From assembly GCA_051453625.1 (NCBI GenBank), contig JBOZIK010000001.1, forward strand, positions 154,317,529 through 154,381,528: a stretch of 64,000 nucleotides of DNA, given 5' to 3'. The position numbers and the translations under genes were made by a program. The stretch's first letter is position 1; each line of letters starts with the position of its first letter. The notes beneath the pieces are model-generated. The model had not been told where the DNA came from, did no database searches, and saw only the letters and a list, made by a program, of their open reading frames with translations. Positions 46,191-58,228 of this stretch are shown piece by piece. The stretch comes from Welwitschia mirabilis (taxonomy: Eukaryota > Gnetophyta > Gnetopsida > Welwitschiales).

Positions 46191-47580
46191 TGTTTATCCT
46201 TTGTTCTTGACCATTTGTTTAAATATAAGAGTTTATTCTTATGTTACTTCTAGTTTCTAATGTATCTTGTACTTCTTGCCAGAATTTTAAATTGAAATAA
46301 GAGTTACTATTTGAGATGATTATCATTGGAATTTCATAAATCTAACAACATGTTCCAAGAAGATCTAAGAAATATTTCTTACCACTTAACTTAACAGTAA
46401 TAAAGTGTGTAGATTTAGTTCCTTTATCTATGACTACCATCATAAAATCATTTTTTTCTGAGACCTAGATAATCTTTGAATAAACTCTATAGTGATAATA
46501 TTTTACTTTTATGTTGGAGTATCATGGGAATAAAGAAGATATCTAGTGTTTTGGAGTTCTACCATGATTCATTAGGATGTTGAATATTTATTCATCTAAT
46601 TTGCAATAATCTAATTCATTTTTAACCACCATGTATTGGTTTTTATATCTTATTATTTCCAGCAAAATAATCAATTCTAAGAGGATGATGAAATTTATAT
46701 GTCTTCCAATGTGGGAAATACATTCCTCCCTTTAAATCAAATAATGTTATATTTTCCTATGCTATAATGCCCTACATCTTTTGATTTTTATATCTATTAT
46801 TTAAATTTTTAGCTATTTTATCATTTTCTTAAGCTTCCAAAATGATGTCTTTTAATTGAGTTTAAATCTTCATAATGGCCTCCATGTGTCCATATAATTA
46901 AAAGCTTCTACAACCTCATTTATTTTTCCCTTATTGTACTAATTTTAAAATTATAAAGATGAAGAGATCTATATAATTTCTTTATTTAAGATTTAATCTA
47001 AGCTAAATTAAAATAGATTTAAGACTTTAACAATTAGTCCATGCTTGAAATATTAAATCATATAAATAGTAACATCATAGTTTAAGAGCAAAAACTACTA
47101 TTATAAGTTTTAAATCATGAACATAATGATTCATTCCATGTGATTGTAATTTTTAAGAACCATGACTTATAAACTCTTCTTTCTTATGTAAAATAAAATT
47201 ACCCTTTTTTTGGATAAATTAATGTATATGATATATGATTTTTGCTCATTTAGCATTAGTAATATAAGATTATTGATTACTAGTTCTTTTAACTTATTGA
47301 ATTATTTCTCACAATGTTTAGTTCATTTTTATGATTTATTTTTTCTCAAAATAATTCTTAAAGGACCTGTAATCTTTGCAAAGTTTAAAATAAAAATTTT
47401 ATACTATAACAAAATATTAAGATAATTTCATATCTATTTTACATTTTATGATTTAATCCACTCTATGATTATCCAAATTTTTCTGAGATCTATGCTTACT
47501 TCATCATTTGAAACTATATGTCTAATAAACTAAATGCTTTTCTTCCAAAATGGTATTTTTCTTTTTATCATATATTCCAC
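46191..47580 (-). pseudogene. Chromovirus RT end, RNase H and integrase (Tekay/Del-like)
   Basis: Reading the minus strand from 47575: KKYHFGRKAFSLL, then an RKIWIIIEWIK block (SKEG-x-x-VDP-x-K-x-EAV-x-EWK), FAKITGPLRTILRKN, HCEK.FNKLKE, KLQSHGMNHYVHDLKL and IIVVFALKL.CYYLY (RNase H). Integrase follows: NITLFDLKGGMYFP, NDFMMVVIDKGTKSTHFITV (46380-46470), IPMIIISNSNSYFNLKFWQE, TNGQEQRIN (46191-46230). The order continues to 38502 on the other side of the copia insertion. Short frames here are out of phase; the 47210-47425 plus frame is a shadow. Confidence 0.78.
47576..47580. repeat. Target-site duplication, left (TCCAC)
   Basis: TCCAC here and TTCAT at 60870-60874 differ by two C/T transitions and flank the 13.3-kb element. 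Confidence 0.45.
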
Positions 47581-49276
47581 TGTAAATCATTGAACTCAGA
47601 GGAAAATGGTGAATGAGTTTTAAATAAAAAATTACACTATAAACAAAAATTAATATCTAGAATTTAAGAGCATTTAAAACAAAATATGAAACTCTTATTA
47701 ATTTAGCATGGTTTCCATCTTAATAATCCATACTTGAAGAGTTAAATTAAGTAAGCCTCCATATCTTTACTTCTTATCATAAAAATCATGATTTTTTTCT
47801 TACTAGCAATCTCACAAAACTAAGTATAAAGAGGTGCTCTTTGGAAGATATCCAAATCAATACCTTAAAACATAACATAGGTGTTTTCCTCAAGAACACA
47901 TCTAGGTGCCTCAATCAGTGCATCTATATCTTGAAATCTAGCTTAAATCCAATACCATCTAAGCCTTTTAAATGTTAAGATACAAGTAAATATAATATAT
48001 GAAAAATTAGATGTTCAACACTAAGTACAAAAAGACAAAAAAGAAAAGAAGAAATCCTAAAATAACAGAGAGTCAAAGAAAGAAAATACAACTTACTTAC
48101 TAGGGATAGAAGAGATGAGATGTAAAAGCCATTTGTATCTTATTATTCAATGCGAAATCTTTTTGGTACTATTCTTTTCTGGTATCTTGTTTTAGTTTCC
48201 TTTCTTACTTGCTTATGCCCTTGATTTCTAGTTTCTTTATCAGTTTTTCATTTTAGTTCCTTGTAAAATCTTTTTTTAAATAATTTTCTTGAGTTTTTAG
48301 TTTTTTTTCCTCCTTATTGGTTTTTATTTCCTTTTGTTATGGGACCAACTTTGCTAGGATTTCTTTAAAAAAATCATAAAAAATGGTTAGGTTCATATCC
48401 TTCAATGGCTATTTTATTGTTTCTATTTTAACTTGTAGTAGACATATTTAATATTTATAGATGTCTTTAGATGTTGTAGACATCTTCATTTGGTATAGAC
48501 ATAGAGATAGCAAGTAGGTAATTTTGTGTTACACAAATGCCCNNNNNNNNNNNNNNNNNNNNNNNNNNNNNNNNNNNNNNNNNNNNNNNNNNNNNNNNNN
48601 NNNNNNNNNNNNNNNNNNNNNNNNNNNNNNNNNNNNNNNNNNNNNNNNNNNNNNNNNNNNNNNNNNNNNNNNNNNNNNNNNNNNNNNNNNNNNNNNNNNN
48701 NNNNNNNNNNNNNNNNNNNNNNNNNNNNNCTTTGATAAATGTCTTCATATCTTGTAGATGTCCTAATTACATGTAGATGTCCTTAATACTTAACAATTCT
48801 CTATTATTTTATTGTGCTTAACCAAAAAATATTTATCTTTAATAGATATCTTTAGTTAAGCTCCTTTGAGTTACTCAAGATGTCTTCATATGTTATAGAT
48901 GTTTGCATGATCTATTGATGTATTTTAAATCTATAAACATATTTTGATGAATGTTACTTGTTTCAACTAAGACATCTCCTATTCTATAGATGTATAAAGG
49001 TATAATAGATGTCTTTATATTATGTGAACATCTTTGTTGTCAGTCCTTATAACACATCACACTAGTTAAAACATGAATTCTAAACTTAACTTTACAAACA
49101 CCACTAGATGTATTATAGATATTTTCCACTCTTATAAGATGCTTCACATATTGTAGACATCTTTCATCTTTTTAGATGTATTTTATGCATTTAAATGAAT
49201 CCTAACTACATGATCCTTGCACATATATGACATTAAATTTAATAACTTTAGCACACAAAACCTACGTAGATCAATA
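47581..49276 (-). repeat. 3' LTR of the 13.3-kb copia element
   Basis: Aligns with 59285-60869: TGTAAATCATTGAACTCAGAGG / TGGATTATTGAACTTAGAGG, GAATTTAAGAGCAT, the TTTCCTCAAGAACACATCTAG / TTTCTTAAGAATACACCTTAG block and ATGATCCTTGCACATA / ATGATTCTTGCACATA. Its last 800 bases contain many AGATGTCT and AGACATCT motifs. 187 N (48543-48729) lie in it; the frames at 48467-48776 are artefacts of those N. Confidence 0.75.
48543..48729. other. Assembly gap, 187 N
   Basis: Unlike the 100-N placeholders, this gap has a specific length and lies within the motif-repeat part of the LTR. Confidence 0.97.
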
Positions 49277-51439
49277 ATTCAATTTTTTTAACAATGTCCA
49301 AAACTTATAAAATTTGTTAGAAATACTCATTCTTAATTAATCAATAAAAAATAAATATTAACAAACAATATTACAATTTTTAAGCTATGAATAATAAAAG
49401 TACTAAGTTCAAATTGCTAGATACTACAATTTTTATAGAGTTCACAAAAAGCTAAAATAATAAAGATAATAACATTTAAAAGTATAGTGCTAGTACATAG
49501 ATAAAACACTTATTTTGATAAGTTAAATTAAAAGATGATAATATAGTAATAATTACTCAAAAAAGAATAATAACGCAATAACATTTTTAATGTTTCTAAA
49601 TCATTAGAACCATAGCAAGCATGGGTAGATGTTTCTAACTGAGTCTTTCTATATCCTCTAATATTTGCTTTCTTATCTAACACTTGCTTTCTCCCCTTTT
49701 TTGGACATCATTAAGCACTCCTTACTAGAAATGAATCAGAGTTCTATGGTGTAATGTACAATTAATCATTCTCATTACTATCATTTATGTTATTATAATT
49801 TTTAAAATATGATTTATAATAGTTTTCATATGGCAACTAGGTTTCTTGGTAGGAACTAGAACTCAAGAGGATTTTATCTTTTAATTCCTTCTAATGAATC
49901 CTGGAATAGATCTAGGACATAATAGATGTACTAAATAAACTAGGTATTGCCTTTTGAAAAAAATATAAAGTATTTATTAGTACATTCACTTATGTTAATA
50001 GGATATATGATAGTAATTTTATTGAAGGCTATTACTCTTGCTTATGAATCCTACATTTTTTGAAATGACTAGTCTAAATTGGTATATCAAACTCACCATA
50101 AGATTTTTATGTCAATTCTTGGAGCTCTTCCTAAACTATTAGTTATTATGCTTATAGAGAATCCTCTTCATCTCTTAAATTATAATACAAGCTCTAATAG
50201 TTTGTTCCTTCTTTGTCTTTGTGCCATTATCATTGCCTTAATCCTTATTACTATGAGCCCATGCTAGTATGCCCATTTAATCTAATTCTAATAGTGGATC
50301 CTCCTCCATATTAATTATATCATTACATACTTGTACTAGCATTTCTTTAGCCTCATGATATTCCTTTATATATTTTCTACTGCCTTGGTGATTATTCAAA
50401 GCTCTTTCTTAAGTGAAGATAACACCCATTCCTTAATAGATCTGGATTATTTTAGAGGTATTTTCTAAGAATTATTGCCTTTCCTATTTTTCTTAGGTGC
50501 ATTTCTCTTTTTACTAGAATAATACAGAGGTTTGTTTTCTATGATTAAATTTAAAGATGGCATAGTTATTTAAGCATTAGAAATAAGTAAGTTGATTAAG
50601 AAGGAATGTTATAAAGTTTAAGCATAGTGGATTTGTAAAATCATACTCTTGTATATAATAAAAAATAGTCTATTTAAATGATGTTTAATACATAGTAAAA
50701 TAAAAAAGTTTTTATTATAGTATAATAATTGTAAGTACCACCTTTAGTATATTACAGAATACAATCAGGTATAAGTTAGATGCATCATGATTCATATCTT
50801 TTCTTTTTAGGCATTTCTCAAGTGCAATGTGTCGTCATCTAAAAATATGTGAAGTGATATATTTTCTAGTAACTTTAACTATTTTATTTATGAAAATACC
50901 CTTCAAAGTAGGGAAAAACTTAAGGAATATTTGTAACATTAATGGAAAGTAAGCTATTTATAAAATACAAAGTTATACACAAGATCTATTTATCTACTTA
51001 TGTAGAAAAAGAACCTTCATCATTGTTAATATTATGGATGCTATAGTAAAAATATTTAACCATTTGATCTGGTATTATTATAAGAGAGATTAAAAAAAAT
51101 TTTCCAACTAATATCTTAATAGATATGATGAATTTGAGTCTATCTGTTAGGATTAGATCCTAGTGTCCTCTTGGTAGTAATGTTAATAGGCTTCCAACTA
51201 GAATATATATTGGTTACATTTGAATTCACAAATGTAGGCTCATACTTATTTTATTTAGTTACTTATCCTTCTTAGCACTTGGAGATTTTTAAAGCATGTT
51301 GGATCTTTTTCCAAATCATTTTGAAAAGACTAAGCTAAGTATTACAAATGGCAAAAAACTAAAACCCAAAAAGGAATATGTAAGTTTTTAGAGAGATATT
51401 ATAACCTTAGTTTATATAAGAGATGTCTTCAAGTAGTAA
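49277..51439 (-). pseudogene. Interior segment with a decayed unrecognised ORF
   Basis: On the minus strand an ATG near 50563 opens MPSLNLIIENKPLYYSSKKR, NAPKKNRKGNN, and with intervening stops SRSIKEWVLSSLKKELCIIT, NIMRLKK and MAQRQRRNKLLELVL. The protein would be basic and helical. I cannot name it; it may be the remains of a gag or extra ORF. The plus-strand frame at 50079-50267 is its shadow. 49277-49600 and 50600-51439 show nothing readable. Confidence 0.35.
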
Positions 51440-52770
51440 TAACATTTAGACTATAGAGTTTAAAAGATTGAAAATGAAGATTTCTAGCTTTAATAGTTTG
51501 AAATGATGACTTAACATGATTCCCTAACCTAAGTAGTCCATAATCATAGGGCCAAATTAGGTATACCTTCATATCTTACTAATTATTATAAAACCTATGG
51601 TTTGTAGCTTATTATAAATCTTACAAAGCTAAATACAAGAATTTTCTTCTTACAAGGCATTCAACTCAACTCCTTAGGGTTCAAAAACTCTATATAGATA
51701 TTTCCCTCAAAAACATATCTTAGTGTCTGACCTAGTATACTTATATCTTGGAATCCAATATGGATTAATAACACACAAGTATTATAAAGGCTAATAGATA
51801 AGTGAATATAATATTTAAAACTAAAAATATTCTTATATAATCAAATATTCATCTTTAAGTATTAAAAAACAATAGATGGAATGAGATGAGATGAAAAACT
51901 CATTTATCTCTTCTTCTTCCATGATAAGGCCCTTTTGTTATTCTTATTTTTTGATATTTCATTTTATTTTACTTTGTTGATTGCTTATGACATTAATTCT
52001 TAATTTGTTGAGTATTTCTTATATTATTTTTTAATTTCTTGTAAGATGCTTTTTTATAATTTTTATTTCCTTGAGCTTCTAGTACCTTCTTTTCCTTAGG
52101 ATTTTTAGTTATCTCTTAGATGGAATCATATTTTCTAGATTTTCCTTAAATAAAAGCATAAAAAATGGTTATATCCATGCTCATGTTAGAGAATAAGGTA
52201 AATATTAGAGGATAGAAAGAAAGACCTGGTTACAAATATCTATCCATTCTTGTCATGACTCTGATAATTTGGAAAAGGTTTTTTGTCTTTAAAAATATGT
52301 CTAACCCTTATCTTTTACTATTTTTTAACCTATTTCATACATTCATTTAAACTTAATGATGTATAAATGAGTTCCATAGACATTTATAATATAGGATACA
52401 TGTACATTAAATTTACCTAGAGAAAACACATGTTTGATAATAGATCTCTATGAAATTAGAAGATGTTTATAACATATGAATACATCTACATGACTGAAAA
52501 ATTCTATGAATAATATGTATAGTAAAACAAATTAAAACACACTTAATTAATCATCATAAGACATTTTAACTATGAGATGATGTAAAAATAGGATTAAATA
52601 GTAGACATGTATAATACTCAAAGATATAGAAAAATCTACATCATGTGAGATGTCTACATGGAAAAATGAATATAAAAATCTCACAATAATGTAGCATGCA
52701 TGAGTAACTTATACTAGTACATGATAACTTTAGATAAACAAAGATTTAGACTAAATATATACTAGAGTAG
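51440..52770. repeat. Third copy of the LTR-like repeat
   Basis: Shows the order of blocks seen in 47581-49276 and 59285-60869: TTAACATGATTCCCTAACC, AAAACCTATGGTTTGTAG, CAACTCAACTCCTTAGGG, TTTCCCTCAAAAACATATCTTAGTGTCTGACC, GATGAGATGAAAAACTCATTT, and then AGATGTTTATAACAT/AGATGTCTACATGG motifs. It is more diverged than the other two and its ends are unclear. It could be a nested solo LTR or the middle LTR of a three-LTR composite. Confidence 0.6.
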
Positions 52771-53229
52771 AAAGAAAGGCAAACACCTTTAAATTACCTA
52801 ATAGAAACTAGCTTAACCTCTAATTATTTGCACTCGACTATCTCTTCTTGCATTATTAACATCTAGCTTTCATCATTCTTAGCATCTTTAAAGCTTTTAG
52901 ACTTTATCTTGGATATGTGTATTAGCATGTTCATAGAATTCTTATAGTGCTTTTCTTTCCTTGATCCTCTTATAAGGACTTTCAATGGTGTTTCTTGATG
53001 AGTATGCTTTCTCTAATATGATTTTTTTTGGAAGTTTATATATTGTTAGATTGTTATCATTATTTATGCCACTGTCAAAGTTAGATTGTTTTATTTTATA
53101 AATCATGTTGGTTTTTCATTATCATCCTCATCATCCTACACACGAGAAGACTTTTGTATACATGAATCATAAATTTTAACATTTATTATTTCTTCCATGA
53201 TTATAGTTTATTTTTTAAATACTTTATAA

Positions 53230-53860
53230 GCCTTAATAACCATAGAATATTTAAATTAAATAGTTTCTTCGACCTTTACATCAAACTTTTTAATTAGTCA
53301 TTTTCATTTAAAATGTACCATTTAAAATCAAAACATGAAAATAACTTAATAATGGTTTCTTGTCATATCATATCTCATATGGAGTCTTAATTATGAATTT
53401 TCTTGCCAAAACATGATTTTAAACATAATAGGTGGTGTTCATAGTTTCATCTCAGAATTGATAGGATACCTTCTAATTATGTAGCATGATTCTTACCATT
53501 TCATTTAGCTATCTATTTTTGCATTCTATTACTTTGCTTAGTTGTGGTATCATTTGAGTAAAGAATTAATGATGTATGCCATGTCATTTATAAAACTCCT
53601 TGAACCATGCATTCTTAAATTATCCACTGTTGTCACTCTATATGACTTTAATTTGAATCCTTTTTAATTCTACAACTTAACACACAACTTATCAAAATTG
53701 TTAAAAGACTCCTTATTGTATGCAAGGAAGGCTATTCATGTCAAGTAAGAGTAATCATCAACAATGGTGAAATATCATCTTTGTCTTCTAAGACTTTCTC
53801 TCTACTAAGGCCCTACTATCTCAAGATGTAGCATGTCTAAGGGATGAGAATTAGTTATTA
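53230..53860 (-). pseudogene. Copia integrase core remnant
   Basis: On the minus strand, YFTIVDDYSYLT (53745-53785, the FVDDFSR-x-TW block), then AFLAYNKESFNNFDKLCVKL and GFKLKSYRVTTVDNLRMHGSRSFIND (the RSD-x-GGEF block), NAKIDS.MKW (the NGVAERKN position, strongly decayed) and ESCYIIRRYPIN (W-E-A-x-x-T-A-CY-I-x-NR). The acidic DDE residues are partly lost. RT does not follow; the sequence runs into the third LTR-like repeat. Confidence 0.68.
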
Positions 53861-53989
53861 ATGTTTTGTTATCAAATGTTATCCTTCTTTTAATTTACTT
53901 ACTAGAAGGCATTACAAATTCATTTATCAAAGTTCTTAAAACTTGGAATAGTTAATAAATTTTGTATTATCTTCATGTTTACATGTTTA

Positions 53990-54430
53990 AGCTTCTTACA
54001 CCAAATATTTTCATCACTTATAGTACTAAAAAAATGTTTTACATATTTATTAGTAATATCATTAAGTGAGGTAACATAAACATTTATGTTTCTTTAACTA
54101 GCAAATAATACTTTACCTAAATTATGATTCTTAATGGTATAACCATTTTTTAAAAATGTAACATTAAGTTTTAAATAACCAATCTAATTGACACTTAATA
54201 GGCTACACTATAATCCATGTGTATTTAAAAAAATTATCTTATCTTGAGGAGGTTACAACCTCCTCATTTATTAATAACTTTAATTATAGTCTCAGTGTTA
54301 TTATTAAAATAATCAACATCATGATTTTGATTAGTAAGAAAGGTAAACATTAATTTATATCTACTCATGTGTCTAGAATACCCATCATATACATATTGGA
54401 TATGCTTTTTCATGATATATAAGGTTGTCT
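53990..54430 (-). pseudogene. Copia protease and GAG-pre-integrase remnant
   Basis: DGYSRHMSRYKLMFTFLTNQ at 54361-54386 and downstream is the D-S-GCSRHMTGDKS-x-F protease block with Ser-Gly-Cys altered, followed by DYFNNNTETIIK. Near 54183-54215 an NTHGL...LLSVSQL equivalent and GKVLFASKE-like remains (54110-54140) mark GAG-pre-integrase. Confidence 0.6.
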
Positions 54431-54479
54431 AAGTAACAAGATCATTGTTGTAGCTCTTTATGATTATTTATCCTTAATA

Positions 54480-55430
54480 TTTCCTTACATAGATTTCTTA
54501 ACCCATATCTTTAGCCATAATAACTAATTCTTAAAGAATAAGGTATAAAAATATTTATAATGCCCTATTTTATAATAGTAGAAGCATATACTATTATTTA
54601 TGTATTTTAGATGCTCATTACTTATAGTGTGCTTCTAGTTTATGTAGAGGTATCCTAAGTTACCTTATAGTCAGCTTGTTGATAATTCATTTTTATCCAA
54701 TATGTTCTTGTCATTGGAACTTCTTCTTTCACAAAGCATGATGTTTAAAATTCTTTTGCCTTGATTGAATCTTTCACTTATGTACTTATAATTTTATAGT
54801 TCATGTTTCAAATTCTTTAACTTACTTTTTAGATTATCATTCCAAGCCTTAAGGAAAATGTTCTTGTGTATTAACATAGAATAATGATTCTTTTTCTATT
54901 TATAAGTCAACTCATGGCCATTAAGTAAATTTTTCATTTTAGTGCATAAAACTTATAATATGATGAATTTGTTTGAAATTATTTCATATAGTTTTTAAAG
55001 AGCTAACTAATCTTACTCTTCAATTAGAGCATCAAGATATTTTACATGTATCAAATTTCCTCTCATTAGTGCTATATTTATTATGAATAATTATCGTTAG
55101 TCATGAATGAATGTTTTGGTTATTTTCATCTAGGAACTCCCTCTCAATGACATCTTCATCATCATCCCAATTAATGAAGAAGTTATTCTTTATTTTCAAT
55201 TCTTTATCTTGACTTTTTCATTGTATTCTATTAGTAGTTAAAAATTTAAAGATAAGATGAACTCTACCCCAATAATTCCAACACTTTAAATCTAAAAAAT
55301 AATCTTTGAATGTAAATTGAAAATTCTTAACTTTGTTATTACCTTTTCTTTATATCCTAGATAATCTTGGATGATTTTTTACTCTTTTATTTCATCTAGA
55401 TAAAAGATGTTTAACTTGTTTTAACATAAG
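54480..55430 (-). pseudogene. Copia gag C-part: zinc knuckle and coiled region
   Basis: On the minus strand 54586-54545 reads CFYYYKIGHYKYFY, a CX2CX4HX4C knuckle with two Cys-to-Tyr changes. The preceding ~500 bases are Lys/Asn-rich and probably helical, as in copia gag. It is cut at 55430 by the nested element; the gag start continues at 58229. Confidence 0.55.
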
Positions 55431-55435
55431 AGAAG
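55431..55435. repeat. Target-site duplication AGAAG, left
   Basis: AGAAG recurs exactly at 58224-58228. Confidence 0.8.
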
Positions 55436-55680
55436 TAAAGGATTTTAGGGAACCCTTAAGCAAGAAGCAATACAATAATGGAGTAAAGATTAATCAATAA
55501 ATGCAACTCCCGATCTCATTCATAGTGAATGGATATATACTAAATACAATGACAGAAATTAGAAGAACTAAAATATAGATAGAAATGGATAAAAAGAATG
55601 GAATAAAGAATAGGAGAGGAATGAGGAAGAAATAAGGGAGTGGTTATACCCATTCCTATAAAAATTAAATATTTCTAACA
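55436..55680 (-). repeat. 3' LTR of the gag-only element
   Basis: 245 bp, minus strand TGTTAGAAATATTT...AATCCTTTA. Shares GGAACCCTTAAGCAAGAAGCAA and AAAGATTAATCAATAAATG with the right LTR. On its right CCCCACTTAA is the complement of a purine tract TTAAGTGGGG. Confidence 0.83.
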
Positions 55681-55794
55681 CCCCACTTAATGTTAAATTT
55701 TATGTGAAATTTAACATTACAATTGATAAGAGATGACTGGAATAAGCCTCCATCCTAGCTTAAGTAATTAGGAACATTTACTTAGAATAAAATA

Positions 55795-55950
55795 GAATGG
55801 CTTAGGACAAAGTGAAATAACTTCGGACAACTCAAGACAAAGTGGAATAACTTAAGATAACTTGAGATAACTTGGGACAAAGTGGGATAACTTTGACAAC
55901 TTAGGATAAAGTGGAATAATTTGGAATAACTCAAGACAAAGGGGAGTAAA
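55795..55950. repeat. Short tandem repeat GACAAAGTGGAATAACTT
   Basis: At least eight diverged units of GGACAAAGTGGAATAACTT and GATAACTTGAGATAACTT arranged head to tail between the gag frame and the 3' LTR of the gag-only element. The unit is built on an AACTTRG(G)A(T/C)AA core. Confidence 0.8.
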
Positions 55951-56149
55951 AATAATTAGAATCTAGAAAGAACTATATCATCTTGTGAAGTTGTTACTTG
56001 TTTAGGTTTAGGTTTAGTTTTTATTTTGCCTATGAGGGCTTGCTTCTTCAGTTTTCTAGTGAGTAGATCTCTTTATCGATCAAAATAGTTGATTACTTCA
56101 TGTCTAGTTCTTTTGAAATAATAATAAGACTTATTCTTATTACTTTATG

Positions 56150-56660
56150 ATTTATATTTGATACTTATTAAAGATTTAGTCATCATTTATTTGTGTTCCA
56201 TTTTTCTAAACTCTTTAAGAAGTGTAAAGATGGTGACTTTAAGTGAAAATGGAACCTTCTTTAATGTAAAGATAATGTAATCAAACTTGGATGGAAGACT
56301 GTTAAGTAAGATGGCTTTAACATCGTCATCATCTACTTTAGCATTGATAGAATAAAGTTGAGTTAAAATTGATTGAAAGTAGTTGATATGTTCACCTGTG
56401 CCTTTACCTTCATCCATCTTTAAGCCATAAAGTTGATTCTTCAACATTTTCTTAACCTCTTGATTACTTGCACCAAATAAATGTATTAATACTTTCTAGT
56501 TTACCTTTGAAGACTTGGTTAAATCATGATAGTATAAGAAATTATCTTTAAGTGCAAGGCCAATTAGAAATATAGCCCTTTGGTCTAGCATTTTTCACTC
56601 CATAATTTTAGATGCATTTGTTGGTTTAGATATTGTATCATTTACAACTTGCCATACAAC
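56150..56660 (-). pseudogene. Gag (UBN2 family) of the small element
   Basis: The minus-strand frame 56447-56187 reads MLKNQLYGLKMDEGKGTGEH, INYFQSILTQLYSINAKVDD, DDVKAILLNSLPSKFDYIIF, which is the UBN2/gag-polypeptide core (LKNKLY-x-L-x-M, LL-x-SLP-x-x-Y). Upstream, 56650-56450 adds RAIFLIGLALKDNFLYYHDLTKSSKVNWKVL, so the gag was longer and was broken only once or twice. It is the least damaged coding segment of the right half. Confidence 0.82.
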
Positions 56661-56917
56661 TTTTTAAATTAAGATTAGTTACACCTTAATTTTTCAAGAA
56701 TGAAAATTTTTTCCTTTATATTTTTCAATATCCTTTCTTATTGTGTTCATTTCCTCTTTTCCTCTTAAATTATCGCACCAAGTGAGTTGGTAAATTTTCA
56801 CCTTTTTAACCTTAGAATTTAAGGTTTAAGAATTGAGCCATTTGAAAGAGTAATACTTATGTACCATCATCTAGCTTGACTTTGCTCTTCTTCTTAAAAT
56901 ATTAAAATTATAAAGAC

Positions 56918-57250
56918 TTAGATCATATACAATGGGTAATTTATGCCCTTACTCTTAACCTCACCCCTTAAAAATAAATATTTTATTGTTTTCTTTCTTT
57001 CTTTACAATAAATGTTACTAAGAGAAGAGGTAATAAAGGTAAGACCAAAAAAATCAAGTAATTCAAATGGCCTTGAAGTGCCAAAATTAGGGTAATTTAA
57101 AAAATAATAACCATCATTGAATGAGTGAGGAAAAAAAATGTAAGGTATTATAACATTGGTTGATAGTTCATGATGTTTTTGATTTAAAGCTACAATCATC
57201 ACTTGAGGTATAAACTTCCCCTTTCCTTTATCTTTTCCTTTGCCCAGCAC
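56918..57250 (-). pseudogene. 110-codon frame, unrecognised
   Basis: MLGKGKDKGKGKFIPQVMIV has a basic glycine-lysine start, followed by a hydrophobic, aromatic-rich part (SFNDGYYFLNYPNFGTSRPF) and no motif I recognise. It lies upstream of the gag core in the small element. It may be translated leader, part of an N-terminal gag extension, or chance. Confidence 0.3.
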
Positions 57251-57962
57251 ATCTGCAGGTACATTTCCAATGCATTATTACCGAATCCTCTTCTTTACTT
57301 CTATTTTCTTTTACTTATAAATAATAACTTATCTTGAACATTGAACTTTTTTAAACTACTTCTCCTTCTAAAATCAGGTCAAACTAGCTCAAGCCATCTC
57401 CAAAATAACATAAACCTTATCGTAAAGCCTTAATAATACTGATTGATTCTCATAGGGTACAAATAACCTGTCATAACTACTTATCTAACAAACAACCGAT
57501 AGACTTCAAAGAATGTCAAACACATCTAATACTTAATGGAATTAGTAATCTAAAGTCAATGCACTCCTCCAAAAGAAGTAACATCATCCCAAATAAAGTG
57601 AAATTTCCTCACTATTACATTCAACAATGAAGAAAGAAGTGTGGGTTGTATGAATCTTCAAGCATTAATTCTAGATAGTATTTAGATAATCAATGTAACT
57701 ATCCATTAGTGCCATTAGATTTAAAAATGATCTGCTCTACATGCCCATGATGTTCTGTTAGATTATGTTATAGCTTGAAAATTAGCTAAAGCTTCATAAA
57801 GATTCACAACAAATGGCTTGATAGATGTTTTTCTCAAATCATAGGAAACCTTTAATTGCCAATGTATACTAATTAATTTAAAATATAAAGTAAAAATCTC
57901 AAGTTTGAATTACCTTCAAATTGGAAGAGGCTACTATTAAGTAAGGCACTCTCCACTTGAAT

Positions 57963-57977
57963 GTGCTCTAATACCAA
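57963..57977 (-). promoter_or_regulatory. Primer-binding site of the gag-only element
   Basis: On the minus strand TTGGTATTAGAGCAC, one transition from TTGGTATCAGAGCAC, directly after the 5' LTR end. Confidence 0.85.
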
Positions 57978-57978
57978 T

Positions 57979-58223
57979 CGAAGGGTTTCAGGAAGCCCTC
58001 GAGCTAGAAGCAAGATAACAATGGAGCAAAGATCAATCAATAAATGTAGCTCCTGAACTTATTCATAGTGAATGAATATAAACTAAACACAATGAAAGAA
58101 ATTAGGAGAAATGAAATATAGATAGTAATGGATAACAAGAATGATAGAGAGAATAAAAAAGGTATGAGGACAAAATGAGGGAGTGTTTATAACCACTCCT
58201 ATTAAAGGAAAATATTTCTAATA
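57979..58223 (-). repeat. 5' LTR of the gag-only element
   Basis: Partner of 55436-55680, followed by the AGAAG target duplication at 58224-58228. Confidence 0.83.
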
Positions 58224-58228
58224 AGAAG

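Larger units (their letters stand above)
55436..58223 (-). mobile_element. 2.8-kb gag-only copia element
   Basis: Two 245-bp direct repeats (55436-55680 and 57979-58223), a perfect 5-bp target duplication AGAAG, an initiator-Met primer site beside the right LTR and a polypurine run beside the left LTR define a small complete minus-strand element. Its only recognisable coding content is copia gag. This is the layout of terminal-repeat elements with a GAG domain only, dependent on other copia elements for RT and integrase. It is inserted inside the gag of the 13.3-kb copia. Confidence 0.85.

Noticed and set aside
48467-48776. Four ORFs of 69-93 codons
   Set aside because: They consist mainly of N translated as X.
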